Shown here piece by piece: positions 1 to 11,245 of a stretch of 64,000 bases of DNA (positions are counted from its first letter, which is position 1; each line of letters opens with the position of its first letter). The notes below the pieces were generated by a model. That model was given only the letters and a program-made list of their open reading frames with translations, ran no database searches and had not been told where the DNA came from. The translations under genes and the position numbers were made by a program. The DNA lies in the NCBI GenBank assembly GCA_033557465.1, contig CM066034.1:989001637-989065636 (forward strand), in the 5' to 3' direction. Source of the stretch: Ichthyophis bannanicus. Taxonomy: Eukaryota > Chordata > Amphibia > Gymnophiona > Ichthyophiidae.

Positions 1-1
1 A

Positions 2-730
2 TTTGCTTCCAACGCACGATACGCATACCGATCGGTATCGACATCGGGCGTACCGGGTATGGGATCGGTATCGGGTGAAAACCCGGATCCGGCACGCGGA
101 ACTGATCTGCGTTTGGAAGTCGATGGTCTCGGTTCCGGTATGGGAGACGATACCGGAACCGGACCCGGTACCGCTGAACGCGGTACCGAGGGCGTCGCAG
201 CATTAATAAAAGCCAGCATGGTCTGAACAGTATTGCTCATAGACGCCACTGCTGCCTGGATGTCGGTACCGGTATGGGCCAGTACCCCAGAGCAGTCCAA
301 CAGGTGATCAGTCGAGGCCGTGCCATCGATGTCAACCTGTAACCCCATAGATGGTGCTTTGGAAGCCAGAGCTTCCCGCCGGGGTTGTTTGGCTGGGGCA
401 GGATCCTCAGACTCAAAAGTGAGAGCCTCTCGATGCTTTGAAGGAGATTTGCTCTTTGAGGACCTGCCCGCAGAGGGTTTGGTTACCTGAGATCCATCCG
501 GAGAGGAAGACCTGGATGACTGTGATGCTGGATTATCTGAAGCAAACAGCACATGGAATTTGTTGGCCCGGTTCTGCAACTCACGTTTAGACATCTGGGA
601 GCAGGATGGGCAGTCCGGAATGGAGTGGTCAGGTCCCAAACACTTAAGACACCATTCATGGGTGTCTGTGACAGAAATAACAGCACTACACTTGGTACAC
701 TTCTTAAAACCAGGGGCTGGTTTCTCCATG
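2..730 (-). CDS. gag: DIRS-A Gag-like protein, N-terminal 243 codons (partial)
   Basis: Structural, nucleic-acid-binding protein expected to package the retrotransposon RNA. The frame starts at ATG 730-728 (MEKPAPGFKKC) and I read it open to the window edge. A Cys-rich segment lies at residues about 11-45: CTKC, then HEWCLKCLGPDH, then CPSC, a zinc-knuckle-like arrangement shared with DIRS-C. A Ser-rich stretch and a Pro/Val/Thr-rich stretch follow, the latter encoded by repeated GGTACCG units at roughly 1-260. The start matches the DIRS-C gag start at 20838. The product is truncated only by the window. Gag proteins of DIRS elements are poorly conserved, so this assignment rests on position upstream of RT in the sister copies and on the Cys motifs. 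Confidence 0.7.
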
Positions 731-1105
731 AGGAGAATTTGTGTAGGCCTGAGACCTAACCGAAGTCACCAAGTTGTGCAGAAGAAAGATTTTTTTTTTT
801 TTTTTTTTAAAAGAAAGAAAAGAGAGATCGGCGGTACCGGTTTCGGTATGGGGAAGGCAGGTACGCGGTCTAAAGAAACAAACTAAAACAATAATTTCTT
901 CAGCGGTGACAGGAACACGACCTGCTGGCTCCGCGGAAAAAGAGAAACTGAGGAGAGCTGGTCAGGAAGGCGGGAAGGCAGCGCGCATGTGCAGTGGGAG
1001 GCCCCAAAAGCTTCCTTCTGGGAAGCTGGGGAGCTTTCCCGCGCAGGCTCCGTCGGTACCGACGTACCCATATGTGAGGACTTATTCCTGCTTGTTCCTG
1101 GAGAT
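731..1105 (-). repeat. DIRS-A 5' leader and terminal inverted repeat arm
   Basis: The outer part, about 930-1105, is homologous to the terminal repeat arm at 21070-21232 of DIRS-C, including the block GTACCGACG followed by CCCATATGTGAGGAC. Between the arm and the gag start lies a T-run on the plus strand at about 789-808 (an A-tract in the sense strand). The equivalent leader positions in DIRS-B and DIRS-C also have T-runs. Confidence 0.75.
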
Positions 1106-3070
1106 AAGAGATCTGGAGCAGATCCTAACTCCAAAGGCGGAGTTTGAGAGAGATGTTGGAGCAGAGGGTACAACATTTGCCGTGGCCAACGTGGAACTAT
1201 GAGAATCATATGACCTCTGTCTCTCTGAAGCTTGAACAGGGTTTTGGGAATTAGGAGAATGGGTGGAAAGGCATACAGGAAGTCCTGACCCCAATGGAGG
1301 AGGAAAGCATCCCTGGCCTGACAACCCTGAGCCGGAATTCTGGAACAGAACCGGGGAAGTTTGGCATTCAGCGGACTTGCAAAGAGGTCTATGTCCGGGG
1401 TTCCCCTAATTTTAAAAATTTTGGCCACCTGGTCTGCATGGAGAGACCATTCGTGTGGAAGCAGAACTTGACTGAGTCTGTCTGCCCAAGAGTTTTGAAT
1501 GCCTGGAAGATACACCGCAAGGAGATGAATCTGATGCTCTCTGGCGAGGGCCCATAGTCGCAAAGCTTCGTTGCAGAGCAACAGAGAGTCTGTTCCGTCC
1601 TGCTTGTTCACATAGAACATGGCTACTTGATTGTCCATTTGAACTAAGGCTGTCTTGTAGCTGAGCTGGGTGTGAAATACTCGAAGAGCAAGGAAGATTG
1701 CTCTGAGTTCCAGGAGATTGATGTATAGATAGGCCTCCTGTGGAGTTCAGGTACCCTAGGTAGAGAGGCCTTGCAGGTGGGCTCCCCAACTAGGGTTGCC
1801 AACTGGCTCCAGATGCGCCCGACAGGCTTGATCCAGTCCTGGGTTCACTCCAGTGCATATAGGGATATGTAGTTCTGATTTCTCCATTGCACTCCATAAG
1901 AAAAGCAAGACTGCAAGTCCCTGCATGCAATGGTGTAAACCCAGGACTGGAACAAGCCTGTCGGGCGCATCTGGAGCCAGTTGGCAACCCTATCCCCAAC
2001 CCACCTGCGAAGCATCTGTTAGAGTGGCTTGGGGTGGGGGTTGCTGAAAAGGAGACCCCACCAAAATAAGGCGATCTAAGTTTGCTATTTTGTCTGACAG
2101 GCAATCTGACCCCTGAGTCCACTGAGTGGATAAAGTCCACTGGGCTGCCCACATATGGAGGCGAGCATAAGGAACCACATGCACGGTGGATGACATGTGG
2201 CCTAGCAATTGTAACCTTTCCCGAGCAGTGAGGTGAGGTTTTAGCACTGCTTGGGAAGCTAACTGCACAATGCGAAGGCAGCGGGGCTGTGGAAGGAAGG
2301 CCCTTGTCTGTCTGGTATCCAGCAGAGCTCCTATAAACTCTAGGGACTGAGTGGGAGCAAGGTTGGATTTTGGGAAGTTTATGACAAGTCCCAAATACTG
2401 AAGGATGCGCATTGTGCAAGAGAGAGCAACCCTGGCCTCTGGCTCTGAAGGGGCTCAAATGAGCCAGTCGTCTAAGTAAGGGAGGACGAATATTCCTAGG
2501 GTGCGGAGAAATGCTGCCACCACAGCCATGCATTTTGTGAACACCCTTGGTGCCGAGGCCAGGCCAAAAGGAAGAACCCTGTATTGGTAGTGCTTCCCCT
2601 GAAAAGAAAGCGAAGGAACTTTCGGTGAGTTGGATGGATGAGAACATGAGTGTATGCATCCTTGAGATCTAGAGAACAAAGCCAATCCTGACTCCGAAGG
2701 TATGGCAGCAGAGTTCCTAGAGAAATCATTTTGAACTTCTCTTTGAACAGAAATTTGTTCAATTCTCTGAGGTCTAAAATGGGTCTGTGTCCTCCTGTTT
2801 TCTTTGGAATAAGGAAATAGAGGGAGTAAAACCCTGTACCCCGTTGGGGAATGGGTACCTCTTCTACTGCCCCTTGAGCAAGGAGCACAGTGACCTCTTG
2901 ACCTAACCGGTTGTTGAGAGAGGTCTGAGAATTGAACTGTCTTACCATTGGAGGAGGGGGCATGCTGAGGAAATGAAGCTTGTACCCCTCTCTTACAATA
3001 GACAGAGTCCAATTTTCTGCTGTTATCTGACCCAATCTGGGGGCAAAATGACATAACCTTCCTGGGGTGG
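1106..3070 (-). pseudogene. DIRS-B reverse transcriptase / RNase H region (broken)
   Basis: Encodes the RT-RNase H polyprotein that would copy the element RNA. RT begins around 3035 (motifs GTGFYS, LDLRELNKF, SLDLKDAYTHV) and reaches the catalytic box YLDDWLI at about 2460-2480. An in-frame TGA follows at once and is shared with DIRS-C. The RT thumb lies around 1993-2412. RNase H parts follow, with TDASQ around 2020 and the MDNQVA and WADRLSQ segments between about 1500 and 1640. Next is a segment reading DLFASPLNAKLPRFCSR, which in DIRS elements belongs to the presumed methyltransferase-like region. A hAT MITE at 1791-1992 splits the RNase H, and several frame changes occur. The open frame then runs through the junction into the DIRS-A terminal repeat. 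Confidence 0.82.
1791..1992. mobile_element. 202-bp palindromic hAT-type MITE in DIRS-B
   Basis: Terminal inverted repeats start TAGGGTTGCCAACTGG at 1791 and end with its complement at 1992. The arms pair for more than 50 bases each, and the spacer is about 90 bases. An 8-bp target duplication TCCCCAAC is present at 1783-1790 and 1993-2000. DIRS-C lacks the insert at the equivalent place (about 17830). The 8-bp duplication and the TAGGGTTGCC terminus suggest the hAT superfamily; no transposase is encoded. Confidence 0.88.
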
Positions 3071-3119
3071 TGGAGGGTTCTGGGCCGTTCAGGGCTAGGA
3101 AGGCAAAGTTCTCTAGATA

Positions 3120-4945
3120 GGAGTCAAAGCCCCTGTGGAGGCTGAGTCTGCTGAGCCGGTTGAGGCTTAGCAGCTTTTGTTTTTCTTTGCCTAGGTTGCT
3201 GCTGCTGTCCCTTTTGGGCAGACTGACCTAAATGATGCCTCTGCTGGGTATAGGAGGGATAAAACTTCTTCTTCTTACTGAAGAATAGTTTCTTAGAGGA
3301 TTTTTTCCTCGCAGGCTCTGTAGATTTAGACAACCTATCCAAAGTGATATTGTCAGCATCTAATCTCATTAGCTTTCCTGCCAATTCTTGCCAAAGAGAT
3401 TCTCTCCTGTGCAAGGAATATTCCCTACTTTATCCTGTACCCAAAGTTCCAACTCACATGCCTGAAGCCAGGCAATCCTACGTGCACCTATGACAATGGC
3501 AGAGGTTCTGCTTATGCACTCAAAGCAGTCAAAGGCTGCACGATTCACAAACTTGGAAACATCCTGAGCATGTTTGATCAGGGCGAGGTAATCTTGCCTC
3601 TTATTATCAGGAAGGAGAGGGCTCATAAGCTCTAAATCTCCTGTGACCTCCTTAAGGAACATTCCCATATACAAGATATATGAACTGATCCTAGCAGAAA
3701 GCATGGAAGCCTGGAAGGTTCAAAGTCCAAAGGCGTCAAGAGTCCTACACTCACGTCCTGGAGGATTAGATGCATGCCTTTTTGCACTCTTTATCCTTCT
3801 CATAGCTGATTCCACCACCATGGAATGGTGTGGTAATTGAGTCTTATGAAACCCAGGACAAGGAGGAACTCGATACATGGTGCCGAGTCTTCGAGAGTGA
3901 GGAGATGTGGTTAGAGGTGTTTCCCACATCCTTAACATGAGATCATGCAAGATCTCATGAATAGGTAAGGTAGCTGCCTCCTTGGGAGCTTTAGGGTATT
4001 GCAGGATTTCTAATTCCTTTGCCCTAGGCTCTTTTTCAGGAGCCACTGTGATGGAAAGACCTCGGGCCACATCTCGGATAAAATCCTGAAAGGACATATC
4101 CTCTGGTGGAGACATCCTACGCTGAGGAGAAAAAGAAGAATCCTCAGGAAGAAGTACTCTGGTATCGGCAAAGCTTTCAGTCTTCAGACTCATCTGAGGA
4201 TTCGAAGCATCTCCGATCCAGGTGATCGTGCAAGGCATGGTACTGGTACCGATCGAAGTTGGCATCAGAGTGGTCCGGTACCGACTTGTTGATGCCGGAT
4301 AGACACGCATGACTCAGTCCCGGTAGAATACCTGCCGATGTCGATGCAGTCGGTGCTGGCACCGGAGTTGGTGCCGGTACCGGTTGAATTGTCTGAAGCG
4401 GTTTCAGGGGCATCAAGGCCATGAGAAGAGCCGCCAGACTGCGTTCAAAAGCCAAGAATCTCTGGTCTATCGACGCTGCCAATGCTTGGGTATCGGAACC
4501 GGATGAAACGGCCGGCACCCCAGAGCATGGCACCAGTAGTTCTGCCGAGGTTAAAGCCTCGAGAACATCCTGGGGTCCCGTTAGTGCTTTGGAAGCCGAA
4601 GCCTCCCGCCAGGGCAATTTTGCCAGTGAAAGTCCCTCAAGGGCAACACCAGAGGCATCTCGCTGTCTAGGAGGAGATCTACCATTTGAGGACCGGCTAG
4701 ATTTATGTTTAGTTACCTGAGATTCATGGGAGGAAGACGAAGCCCTGGAAGACGTCGATGCCACGGAGGCTGCATCAGAGGGAAATAGGGTGCTAAGTTT
4801 AGCAGCTCGGTTCTGCTGGCCCCTTTTCGACATCATCCCACAGGCAACACACTCTGAAGAGGCACCACTCATGGGTGTCTGTGTTCGAGATGGTACTGCC
4901 ACACTTAGAACACTTTTTAAAACCCGATGTGGGTTTTTCCGTTTT
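3120..4945 (-). pseudogene. gag: DIRS-B gag (broken)
   Basis: Gag region of DIRS-B, in three or more frames. The N-terminus is around 4940, where the start ATG seen in DIRS-A and DIRS-C reads ACG. Compared with DIRS-C about 26 bases are missing just after HEWCL (near 4855), which removes the CLGPDH part of the Cys cluster and shifts frame. Next come a Ser-rich segment, a Pro/Val/Ala/Thr-rich repeat around 4330-4390, a conserved middle segment (DFIRDVARGLSITV around 4050-4090), and a C-terminal Lys/Gln-rich tail with QQQQPRQR near 3190. The protein has no enzymatic motif. Its position upstream of RT and its similarity to the DIRS-C copy are the evidence. Confidence 0.75.
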
Positions 4946-5169
4946 GAAGAAAAAGTTGGGCCTAGTGCCCAAAATGGCGCGTGGCACCTGAAGAGAAAAT
5001 TACTGGAAAGACTCCAGAAGAAAGTTTTGGTTTTGGTTTTTTTTTAAGAAGAAAAGAAAGAAGAACCGGCGGTATCGGCGTAGCATCGAGGGAAGGCAGA
5101 CGCGAACACAAAAAAGAAGAATAGAAGGGATTTTTTTCTGTGGTGACAGGATGTGCAACCTGTTGGCTC

Positions 5170-5347
5170 TGCGGAAAATGAAGAACTGGAGAGGGACAGT
5201 TGGGAAAGGTGGGAAGGCAGCACGCAGGCACTGTGGGATGCTCCTAAAAGCTTTCCTATTGGACGCTGGGGAGCGTTCCTGCACGGGCTCCGTCGGTACC
5301 GACGATACCCTTATGTGAAGACTACATTCCTGCTTGTTCCTGGAGAT
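5170..5347 (-). repeat. DIRS-B terminal inverted repeat arm
   Basis: Homologous to the DIRS-C arm at 21070-21232. It includes GGCTCCGTCGGTACCGAC around 5287-5302 and terminates in TTCCTGGAGAT at 5347. The sequence from 5348 (ACCTAGATCCCC) is unrelated to DIRS and is taken as flank. Confidence 0.8.
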
Positions 5348-5671
5348 ACCTAGATCCCCATCCACCACCACTCGCTGTAAGCAGCTTCGGACACATATGA
5401 TGTTTCCTGCCCTTCCACAGCAATTGACTAACCACCTTCCCCATTTATCGTAATCTGCCCTCTTAAGCACCAGTGGAAAAGATTGAAAGATATACAGCCA
5501 GCAGGGCAAAATCATTATTTTCAACAGCTGCACCCGATCCAGGGGTGAAAACGGTAGGTCACACTAACCGTGCATCTTCTTCACTATCTCTTTCAGAACC
5601 GGCCCAACATTAGAGACATACAGAAGCCTGAGATTCCAGGGCAGCACCAAGCCGAGATATTTAAGGGATCC
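5348..5671. other. Unassigned flank right of DIRS-B
   Basis: No gene or recognised repeat seen. The only reading frames are short and lack recognisable motifs. Confidence 0.5.
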
Positions 5672-5920
5672 CTTTTATTTATTTATTTATTTAGCAGGTT
5701 TCATATACGCTTTTCACCTGCTACTACTTACATCATCTTCAGTACGTACAGCAGAGGAGGGGTTATGTCGTGGGGCTGAAATGTTCTGAAAAAAGGTGCG
5801 TCCTTAGTTGTTTTTGGAAGACGAGGAGATGAGAGATGTTTTTTATTGGGACCAGAAGGGTGTTCCAAATGGATGGGGCAAATAGCTGAAAAGCTTGTCC
5901 ACAGGCTTGTTGGTTGTATT
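5672..5920 (-). mobile_element. LINE 3' end fragment, L2-like, antisense
   Basis: Starts at an ATTT tandem run (about 5676-5693), followed by a segment whose minus-strand translation resembles the end of an L2-type RT protein (a WNTL motif, then FQKQLRTHLF). It is short and decayed and is followed by a second L2-like copy. Confidence 0.5.
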
Positions 5921-5924
5921 TATT

Positions 5925-8490
5925 TAGACAGATTTGTATCCCCCCTTATCCTACAATCAAAGTGGTCACATTACAAACGGAAGGTTACAAAGAACATGAG
6001 GTACATAAAACATTATACATAACACTAAACAAAACTAAGACTAGTTAATGTAATAGTAGACCAAATGGTAGAAACTATTGATTGTTTACTAACTCATACG
6101 TTTCTGCAAAAAGCAGGGTTTTTAGGGCCTTACGGAAATCTTTACTATCACTCATAGTCCTTAGGTCCATTGGGAGAGAGTTCCAAAGTCTGGACGCCAG
6201 TAATGAGGGAGCTCTTCTTGAAGTCGCTTGCTTGGTCTTACAATATCCAGCAGGAGGGCCAATTCTATTGTCATTATTATTGTTGTTTCTTCTTGGCCAA
6301 TTAATAATATCCCTTGTTATAATACTCTGTAGTGCATCTGCCGATAGATGATTATATATTCTGAAGATAATTAAGAGTGTTTTGAATTTAGATCTGGCAT
6401 TCACTGGAAGCCAGTGCAATTGCTGTAAGACAGGGGAGATATGATCTGTTTTTGCAGTATTTAGTTCTAGCGTGGGGGTTGATGAGTGAGCTCTTCGTAG
6501 ATGATCGTCTGGCTCTGTTAGATTGTTGTGTTTGGAGCAAGGTGTGAAGTGGGTGATGGAGTGGGAGTGGATGACTGTGGATCAGAAGGAGGGTCTTGTA
6601 TTTTATCCGACTGGTTATTGGTAGGCAATGGAGCTGTTTGAGGATGGGTGTGGTAATTGTGTTTCGATCCTTCTTATAGAATGTGTGCTGTTGTGTGTAG
6701 AGCAGTGCATAGAGGAAGTAGGGTAGATTGTAGGAGGCCCTGGTAGATGGAGTTGCAGTAGTCCAGGTGTGGGAGAATTATGGCTTGGAGTGCTGAGCAA
6801 AAGTCTGGAGATTCAAGGAAAGGTCAGAGGCATTGCAGGGTTTTGGCTTTTGTTTATTTGCTGTTTGAAGGAAAGGTGTTGATCGAGGGTGATGCCAAGG
6901 TATTTCACTTCTGGTTGAACTTTTACTTGGGTGTTTTCAAGTGTTAGGGTGGTTGAGGGAGAGAATGAGTCATCCTTAGTTATAAATAGAGCTTCCATTT
7001 TTTGTAATTGATTGTGAGGTTGTTGTTGTTGCTCAGCCAATTGGAGACATTGGAAAAACAATTTTGTTGATTGATGTAGGAGGTTGGTTTGTGTTGAATG
7101 AACCATAAATGATATTGTCAGCACAGATATGAAAGTTGAGGTTGTGGGATTTGATGATGGAGCAGAGGAGCTGAAGGTAGATATTTAAGAGGAGCACGGA
7201 TAGGGTGGAGCCTAGGGGTACTCCTTGCATTTGGCGGTATGGGGTGAAGGTGTTTGTTCCAATTTTTATCTGTTGGTGCCTGTTGGTTAGCTAGAAGTTG
7301 AACCACTGGAGATCTGTGCTTTGGATTTCGGTGGATTGAAGACATTGAAGGAAGATGTTGTGGTTGACAGTGTCAAAGACGGCCGAGATGTCAAGGAAGA
7401 TCAGGAGGAATCCTTGGGCAGTATTTTGTATGCCTTTTATTAGGATGTCAACGAGGGAGACCATTAGTGTTTCAGCTATGTGCAAAGGGTGGAATCCATG
7501 GTGCTGGGGGTTGAGGAAGGCGTTTTGGTTGATATGGTCTGGAAGTTGTTGCTGAATAGCTTTTTCCATGATTTTTGCAATAAAGGGGAGACTGGCGATT
7601 GGTCTGAAGAAGGCTGGATCTGATGGGTCAAGGTTTGGCTTCTTTAGGGTGGGACAAATGGAGGAGAATTTCAGGGACTGCAGCATATGACCATGTTGTA
7701 GGGCTGATTGGGTGATTTTGATGAGTTTAGGACTAAGTTCTTATTTAGTTGCTTTGATCCAGCTGACTTGGCAGGGATCAAGGGGGGAGGTTGTTGTGTT
7801 GAGTGATGAGATGATGGATTCAATGTTTTCTCCGTTAATGGTGTCAAGAAAGACCATGTAGTCGGGTGGGGGGTTTCGGTGAGAAGGGGGGTGAAGATTG
7901 GGTCTGGTTGGGGGTGAAGTTGTCTGTAGTGGGTTGCTAGCTTTTGGGAGGTGAGGGAGGTATCCTGGTTGATGATGGTAGGTGTCCTTGAAAGCTGTTT
8001 GATGAGGTCAAAGAGTTCTCTTGGACAGCTGATTGAGCTGTTGATTAGTTTGTTATGGTATTCGCACTTGGCATTGTCAATTGCAGTAAGGTAGTTGTTT
8101 AGGAGTTTTAGATAGTTAAATCTGTCATCATAGTTGGTTGTTTTGTGCCAGTTTTGCTCAAGTTTGAATCGTTTGAAGCGTTTTTTTTGATTGTTGGTGG
8201 GTAGTGGGTGTAATTGTGCCAAAGGGAACAGAGAAGCTGACTAGCTGTGGTCTGACCAAGGTACTGGTTGGATTTGTATTGAATGTGGGAGGCCTGTGTG
8301 TTTTGTGTGGTTGTTGATGAAGACTAGGTTTAGATCATTGCCATTTTCATGAGTGGGGGTTAATAGGATTTGTTTATATCCCTTCACCCACTGCATGGGG
8401 AACTCCCCCTTCCAATTCCTTCTCACACTGCCAGTAACATCTAAGGCCAAGGATTTATCCCAGTTAACGCGCAACCCTGAGAACGTTTCT
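5925..8490 (-). mobile_element. L2-like LINE, antisense, 5'-truncated and decayed
   Basis: Non-LTR retrotransposon on the minus strand. From high to low coordinates: the end of the endonuclease domain (NDLNLVFINN near 8340, PWSDHS near 8245), a linker, then RT with FRPIASLPFIAKIMEK (7560-7620), LDISAVFDTVNHN (about 7370-7410) and GVPLGSTLS (about 7220). The FADD-like box is altered to CADN near 7125. The thumb has VKYLGITLDQHLSFK (about 6870), and the C-terminal LHWLPV-type motif (here MHWLPVNARSKFKTLL) is at 6370-6419, with LWNSLPMDLR around 6165. The frame is broken many times. L2 is preferred to CR1 from the AFDTVNHN and C-terminal motifs. Confidence 0.75.
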
Positions 8491-9338
8491 CAAAGTGCAT
8501 TTAAATGGAGACAACGAAGCAATGAGCTATGCAGGCAAGATGCAGAGAACTGCAAAGACGACCAGAAGACCAAGCTAAGTGCTGGTGTTTTAACACAAGG
8601 ACTGAGGCGGCATAAAGGGTTAGCTCATAGGCAGGGACAAAAGTTCTAGTGGGGGCCCACAAGCAAAATTCTACTGAGGGCCCCCCTACTGTCGATCCCC
8701 CCATGGAAAACTCCCACGCTCATTACTGACCCCCTTTCCGGTGGGCCAGTAGCCCCACACGGCAAACATACTTTTATTTGTTTTCTGTGATGCCTCCATT
8801 CTAGGCCCGGAGGTGTTCCTCCAGAGCTGAAGTCTCACGGTATGGCTTCTATTGCAAGACTTTGGTCAGGGAGCTAACAGCCATGCCTGGAACAGAGACA
8901 GCATGGTATACAAATAGCAGTAAGACTGCCGCGCTACCATGGGACCCCTTTCTCCCCCCCCCTCCCTCCCCCCCACATTGCAGGGGCTGCTTGGGTGGAA
9001 TTTACACTGCTGCTCATAAATCTGCGGTCAGCGCTGGTGAGGAATTTATACCCGTTTCTTTTCTACTTGAGTGTACAGCACCCGATACATTTTGCTGAAA
9101 GGAGTGGTGAAAAAAAATGGCAGAGAAGGTGTGCGTATGCGCTGGAAGGCTGTATTACTCTATGCAGAACATCTGTGCAGAATAATAAATCAATGTGCAC
9201 CAAACAGCATTAAGCACATGACAAACTGGTTTTTTTTTCATGTGCAAGATATAGGTGCTGCTAACGCTGATCCCTATGCGTATGTGTCTGCTAGATAGAG
9301 ATGCTGCTAACGCTTGGCTCAGGCTCCATCTAGTATAG
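8491..9338. other. Unassigned DNA
   Basis: No gene found. A degraded repeat-like stretch occurs at about 8600-8770, with GGGGGCCCAC and GAGGGCCCCCC motifs, and C-rich tracts lie around 8955-8982. Short frames look random. Confidence 0.45.
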
Positions 9339-10020
9339 CTTATTAGCACACACTGCACCGATATCACTGAAAAGGGGCTGATTTACCAAAGGAGCACTCA
9401 CAGCACCAATAACTGATTATCAAAGCAGCACACACTACACCAATAACTGATTTACCAAAGAGCGCACACTGTACCAATTGCACTGAAAAGAGGCTTTCTT
9501 ACCAAAGAACACACTGAACTGATAACACAGGAAAGGAGATGATTTACCAAAGGAGCACATGCTGTACTGATAACAATGAAAAGGGGCTGATTTACCAAAG
9601 AAGCGTACACTGCAGTAATAATACTGAAAAGGAATCGATTTACTAGACACACACTGCAGTAAGAACACTGAAAAAGGGGCTGATTCAGCCAAGGAGCACA
9701 CACTGCACCAATAACACTGAAAGGGCCTAATTTAAGTGGCTGATTTCTCAGAGGAGCGCACACTGCACTGATAACCTTGAAAAGGGGCTGATTTATCCAA
9801 GCAGTGGATACTGCAGCCCTAACACTGAAAGGGGGATAATTTAGCAAAGAGCATACACTACACCAGTAACTGATTTAGCAAAGAGCATACAGACCTATTA
9901 ACAGTGAAAAGGGCCAATTTACCAAAGGAGTGCACACTGCACTGATAACACTGAAATGTGCTGATTTACGAGAGGAGCCAACACTGCACCGATAACTTAT
10001 TTACCAAAGGAATGTACAGT
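9339..10020. repeat. Degenerate minisatellite, period about 47 bp
   Basis: About 14 diverged units built on GCACACACTGCACC, then AATAACACTGAAAAGG, then GGCTGATTTACCAAAG. Recurring GAAAAGG/GAAAGGA landmarks at 9485, 9531, 9578, 9625 and 9670 give a period of 45-47 bases. Some units carry internal deletions. No coding function is likely; reading frames through it on the minus strand are by-products of the repetition. Confidence 0.85.
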
Positions 10021-11245
10021 GAGTTGGGGGTGTGGGTTTGGGTAACCTCTCTCATAGATACTCAAGAGTGATGGAGGTCATTTGCAGAAATGTGTAACTG
10101 ACCTCCACCACCCCTTAAAAGCATCAGATATCTAACTGTGCTTTACACCTAAACCCTTCATTGTTCCCAGCCTTAACCTTCAAATTTATTGCTAACTACT
10201 GAGAATTTACTCTTGCCCCGTTTAACCTTTGAATGCCTGGTTTCAGTGAAAATCTTTGCACGCTTCATTTTCTGGTGCTTGCCGTCATCTTGCTCCACAC
10301 CCTGAAGGATTAAGGGACTGTCTTTATTTATAGCAGTTGCCCTCAGTGAGCCTGGGAACGCATATATACTCATATGTTTATGCATGTGTATGACTGAGCC
10401 CACTTATTAGTGAGAATATATAGCTGTGAGGGTTATAATGACCCCACGGATCATTTAAAATTATACCAGACCTTTGACACTAGTACATATAAGATTATAT
10501 AGTAGTTATAGTTTCTTATGTATACAGAGCCAGCATTGGATATGTTAGCGACCAGGACAAAAATTTGGAAAGGTGCCTAAAGTCTGCTGGCAAGCTACAC
10601 CTTCTTCAGCTTTGGGCTGGGTGGAGGCCCCCTGTGGCCTGAGGGCCCAGGGCAATTGCCCTGGCCACTGTCTCTTTAAAGCAGGTCCCATGGTCTATAT
10701 CTATGGTCAACCCTTCATATGCAGCTCTCTTACTGCACCATGGTTCCTGAAACGATAGAAACTGTTTTACTGCGGGATTCATTGGCTCACAGTTCAAGGG
10801 TCAAGTCCACCATGAGATACTCATTTCACGGAGGGCTCCAGTCAGAAATCTGTTCGGAACATAAAAGGGGGGGGGGTGGTGGAAAGCAGCGACGCCCTTC
10901 CTGCTTTTGATTTCAGGATTCTCAGTGTTAAAGATCCAGCAAGAGGGGCAAAAAGTCCAGAGGCTTGTGCCATTTACAGGTCCTGTCAATCATCAGCACT
11001 CACTGGTATTGAACAGATCCAGGACCAAGGTACTAGCTTTCCTGTTAGTTCAATGATGCAGTGTGCTAGAACGATTTGAAGGGTTATTGAAATTAATCCC
11101 CTGGAGGATTTTCACCTCCTGTTTTTCAAAGATGCTTCCGGAACAGAGTGGAGAAAAGAAGGACCCCCCCCCCCCCCCTTGCTGCTCACCAATCCTAAAC
11201 AGGACTCTACAGACTACTACAGCTTTTTCTTTTTTCTTCTTTTTT
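10021..11245. other. Unassigned DNA
   Basis: I see no gene. A G-run lies at 10867-10875, a C-run at 11163-11178 and a T-rich tract at 11223-11248. A stretch at about 10560-10690 has the flavour of an old DNA-transposon fragment (GAGGGCCCAGGGCAATTGCC), but its ends are not visible. Confidence 0.45.

Larger units (their letters stand above)
1..1105 (-). mobile_element. DIRS-A retrotransposon, 5' part, running off the window
   Basis: This is the 5' portion (leader plus first part of gag) of a DIRS-type tyrosine-recombinase retrotransposon read on the minus strand. Its outer end is the sequence ending TTCCTGGAGAT at 1095-1105, the same terminus as DIRS-C at 21222-21232. Immediately beyond it, from 1106, comes DIRS-B sequence that aligns with the middle of DIRS-C near 17150, so DIRS-A is inserted inside DIRS-B. 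The rest of DIRS-A, and presumably the 3' half of DIRS-B, lie left of the window. Its gag frame is open, making it the least decayed DIRS copy here. Confidence 0.85.
1106..5347 (-). mobile_element. DIRS-B retrotransposon, 3' part displaced by DIRS-A
   Basis: Older DIRS copy of the same subfamily as DIRS-C. Its 5' terminus TTCCTGGAGAT ends at 5347, and the order on the minus strand is leader, gag, RT, RNase H. It is cut at 1106 in the region after RNase H, where DIRS-A begins; the tyrosine recombinase is not in the window. Compared with DIRS-C it has an inserted MITE (1791-1992) and lacks about 32 bases present at about 17908-17939 of DIRS-C. Gag and RT-RNase H are broken by frameshifts and stops. 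Confidence 0.88.

Noticed and set aside
560..1202. Plus-strand frames over the DIRS-A leader
   Set aside because: They are antisense to gag and the terminal repeat and contain the T-run; shadows of the DIRS element.
9435..9847. Minus-strand Cys/Ser-rich frames
   Set aside because: Arise from the 47-bp tandem repeat.
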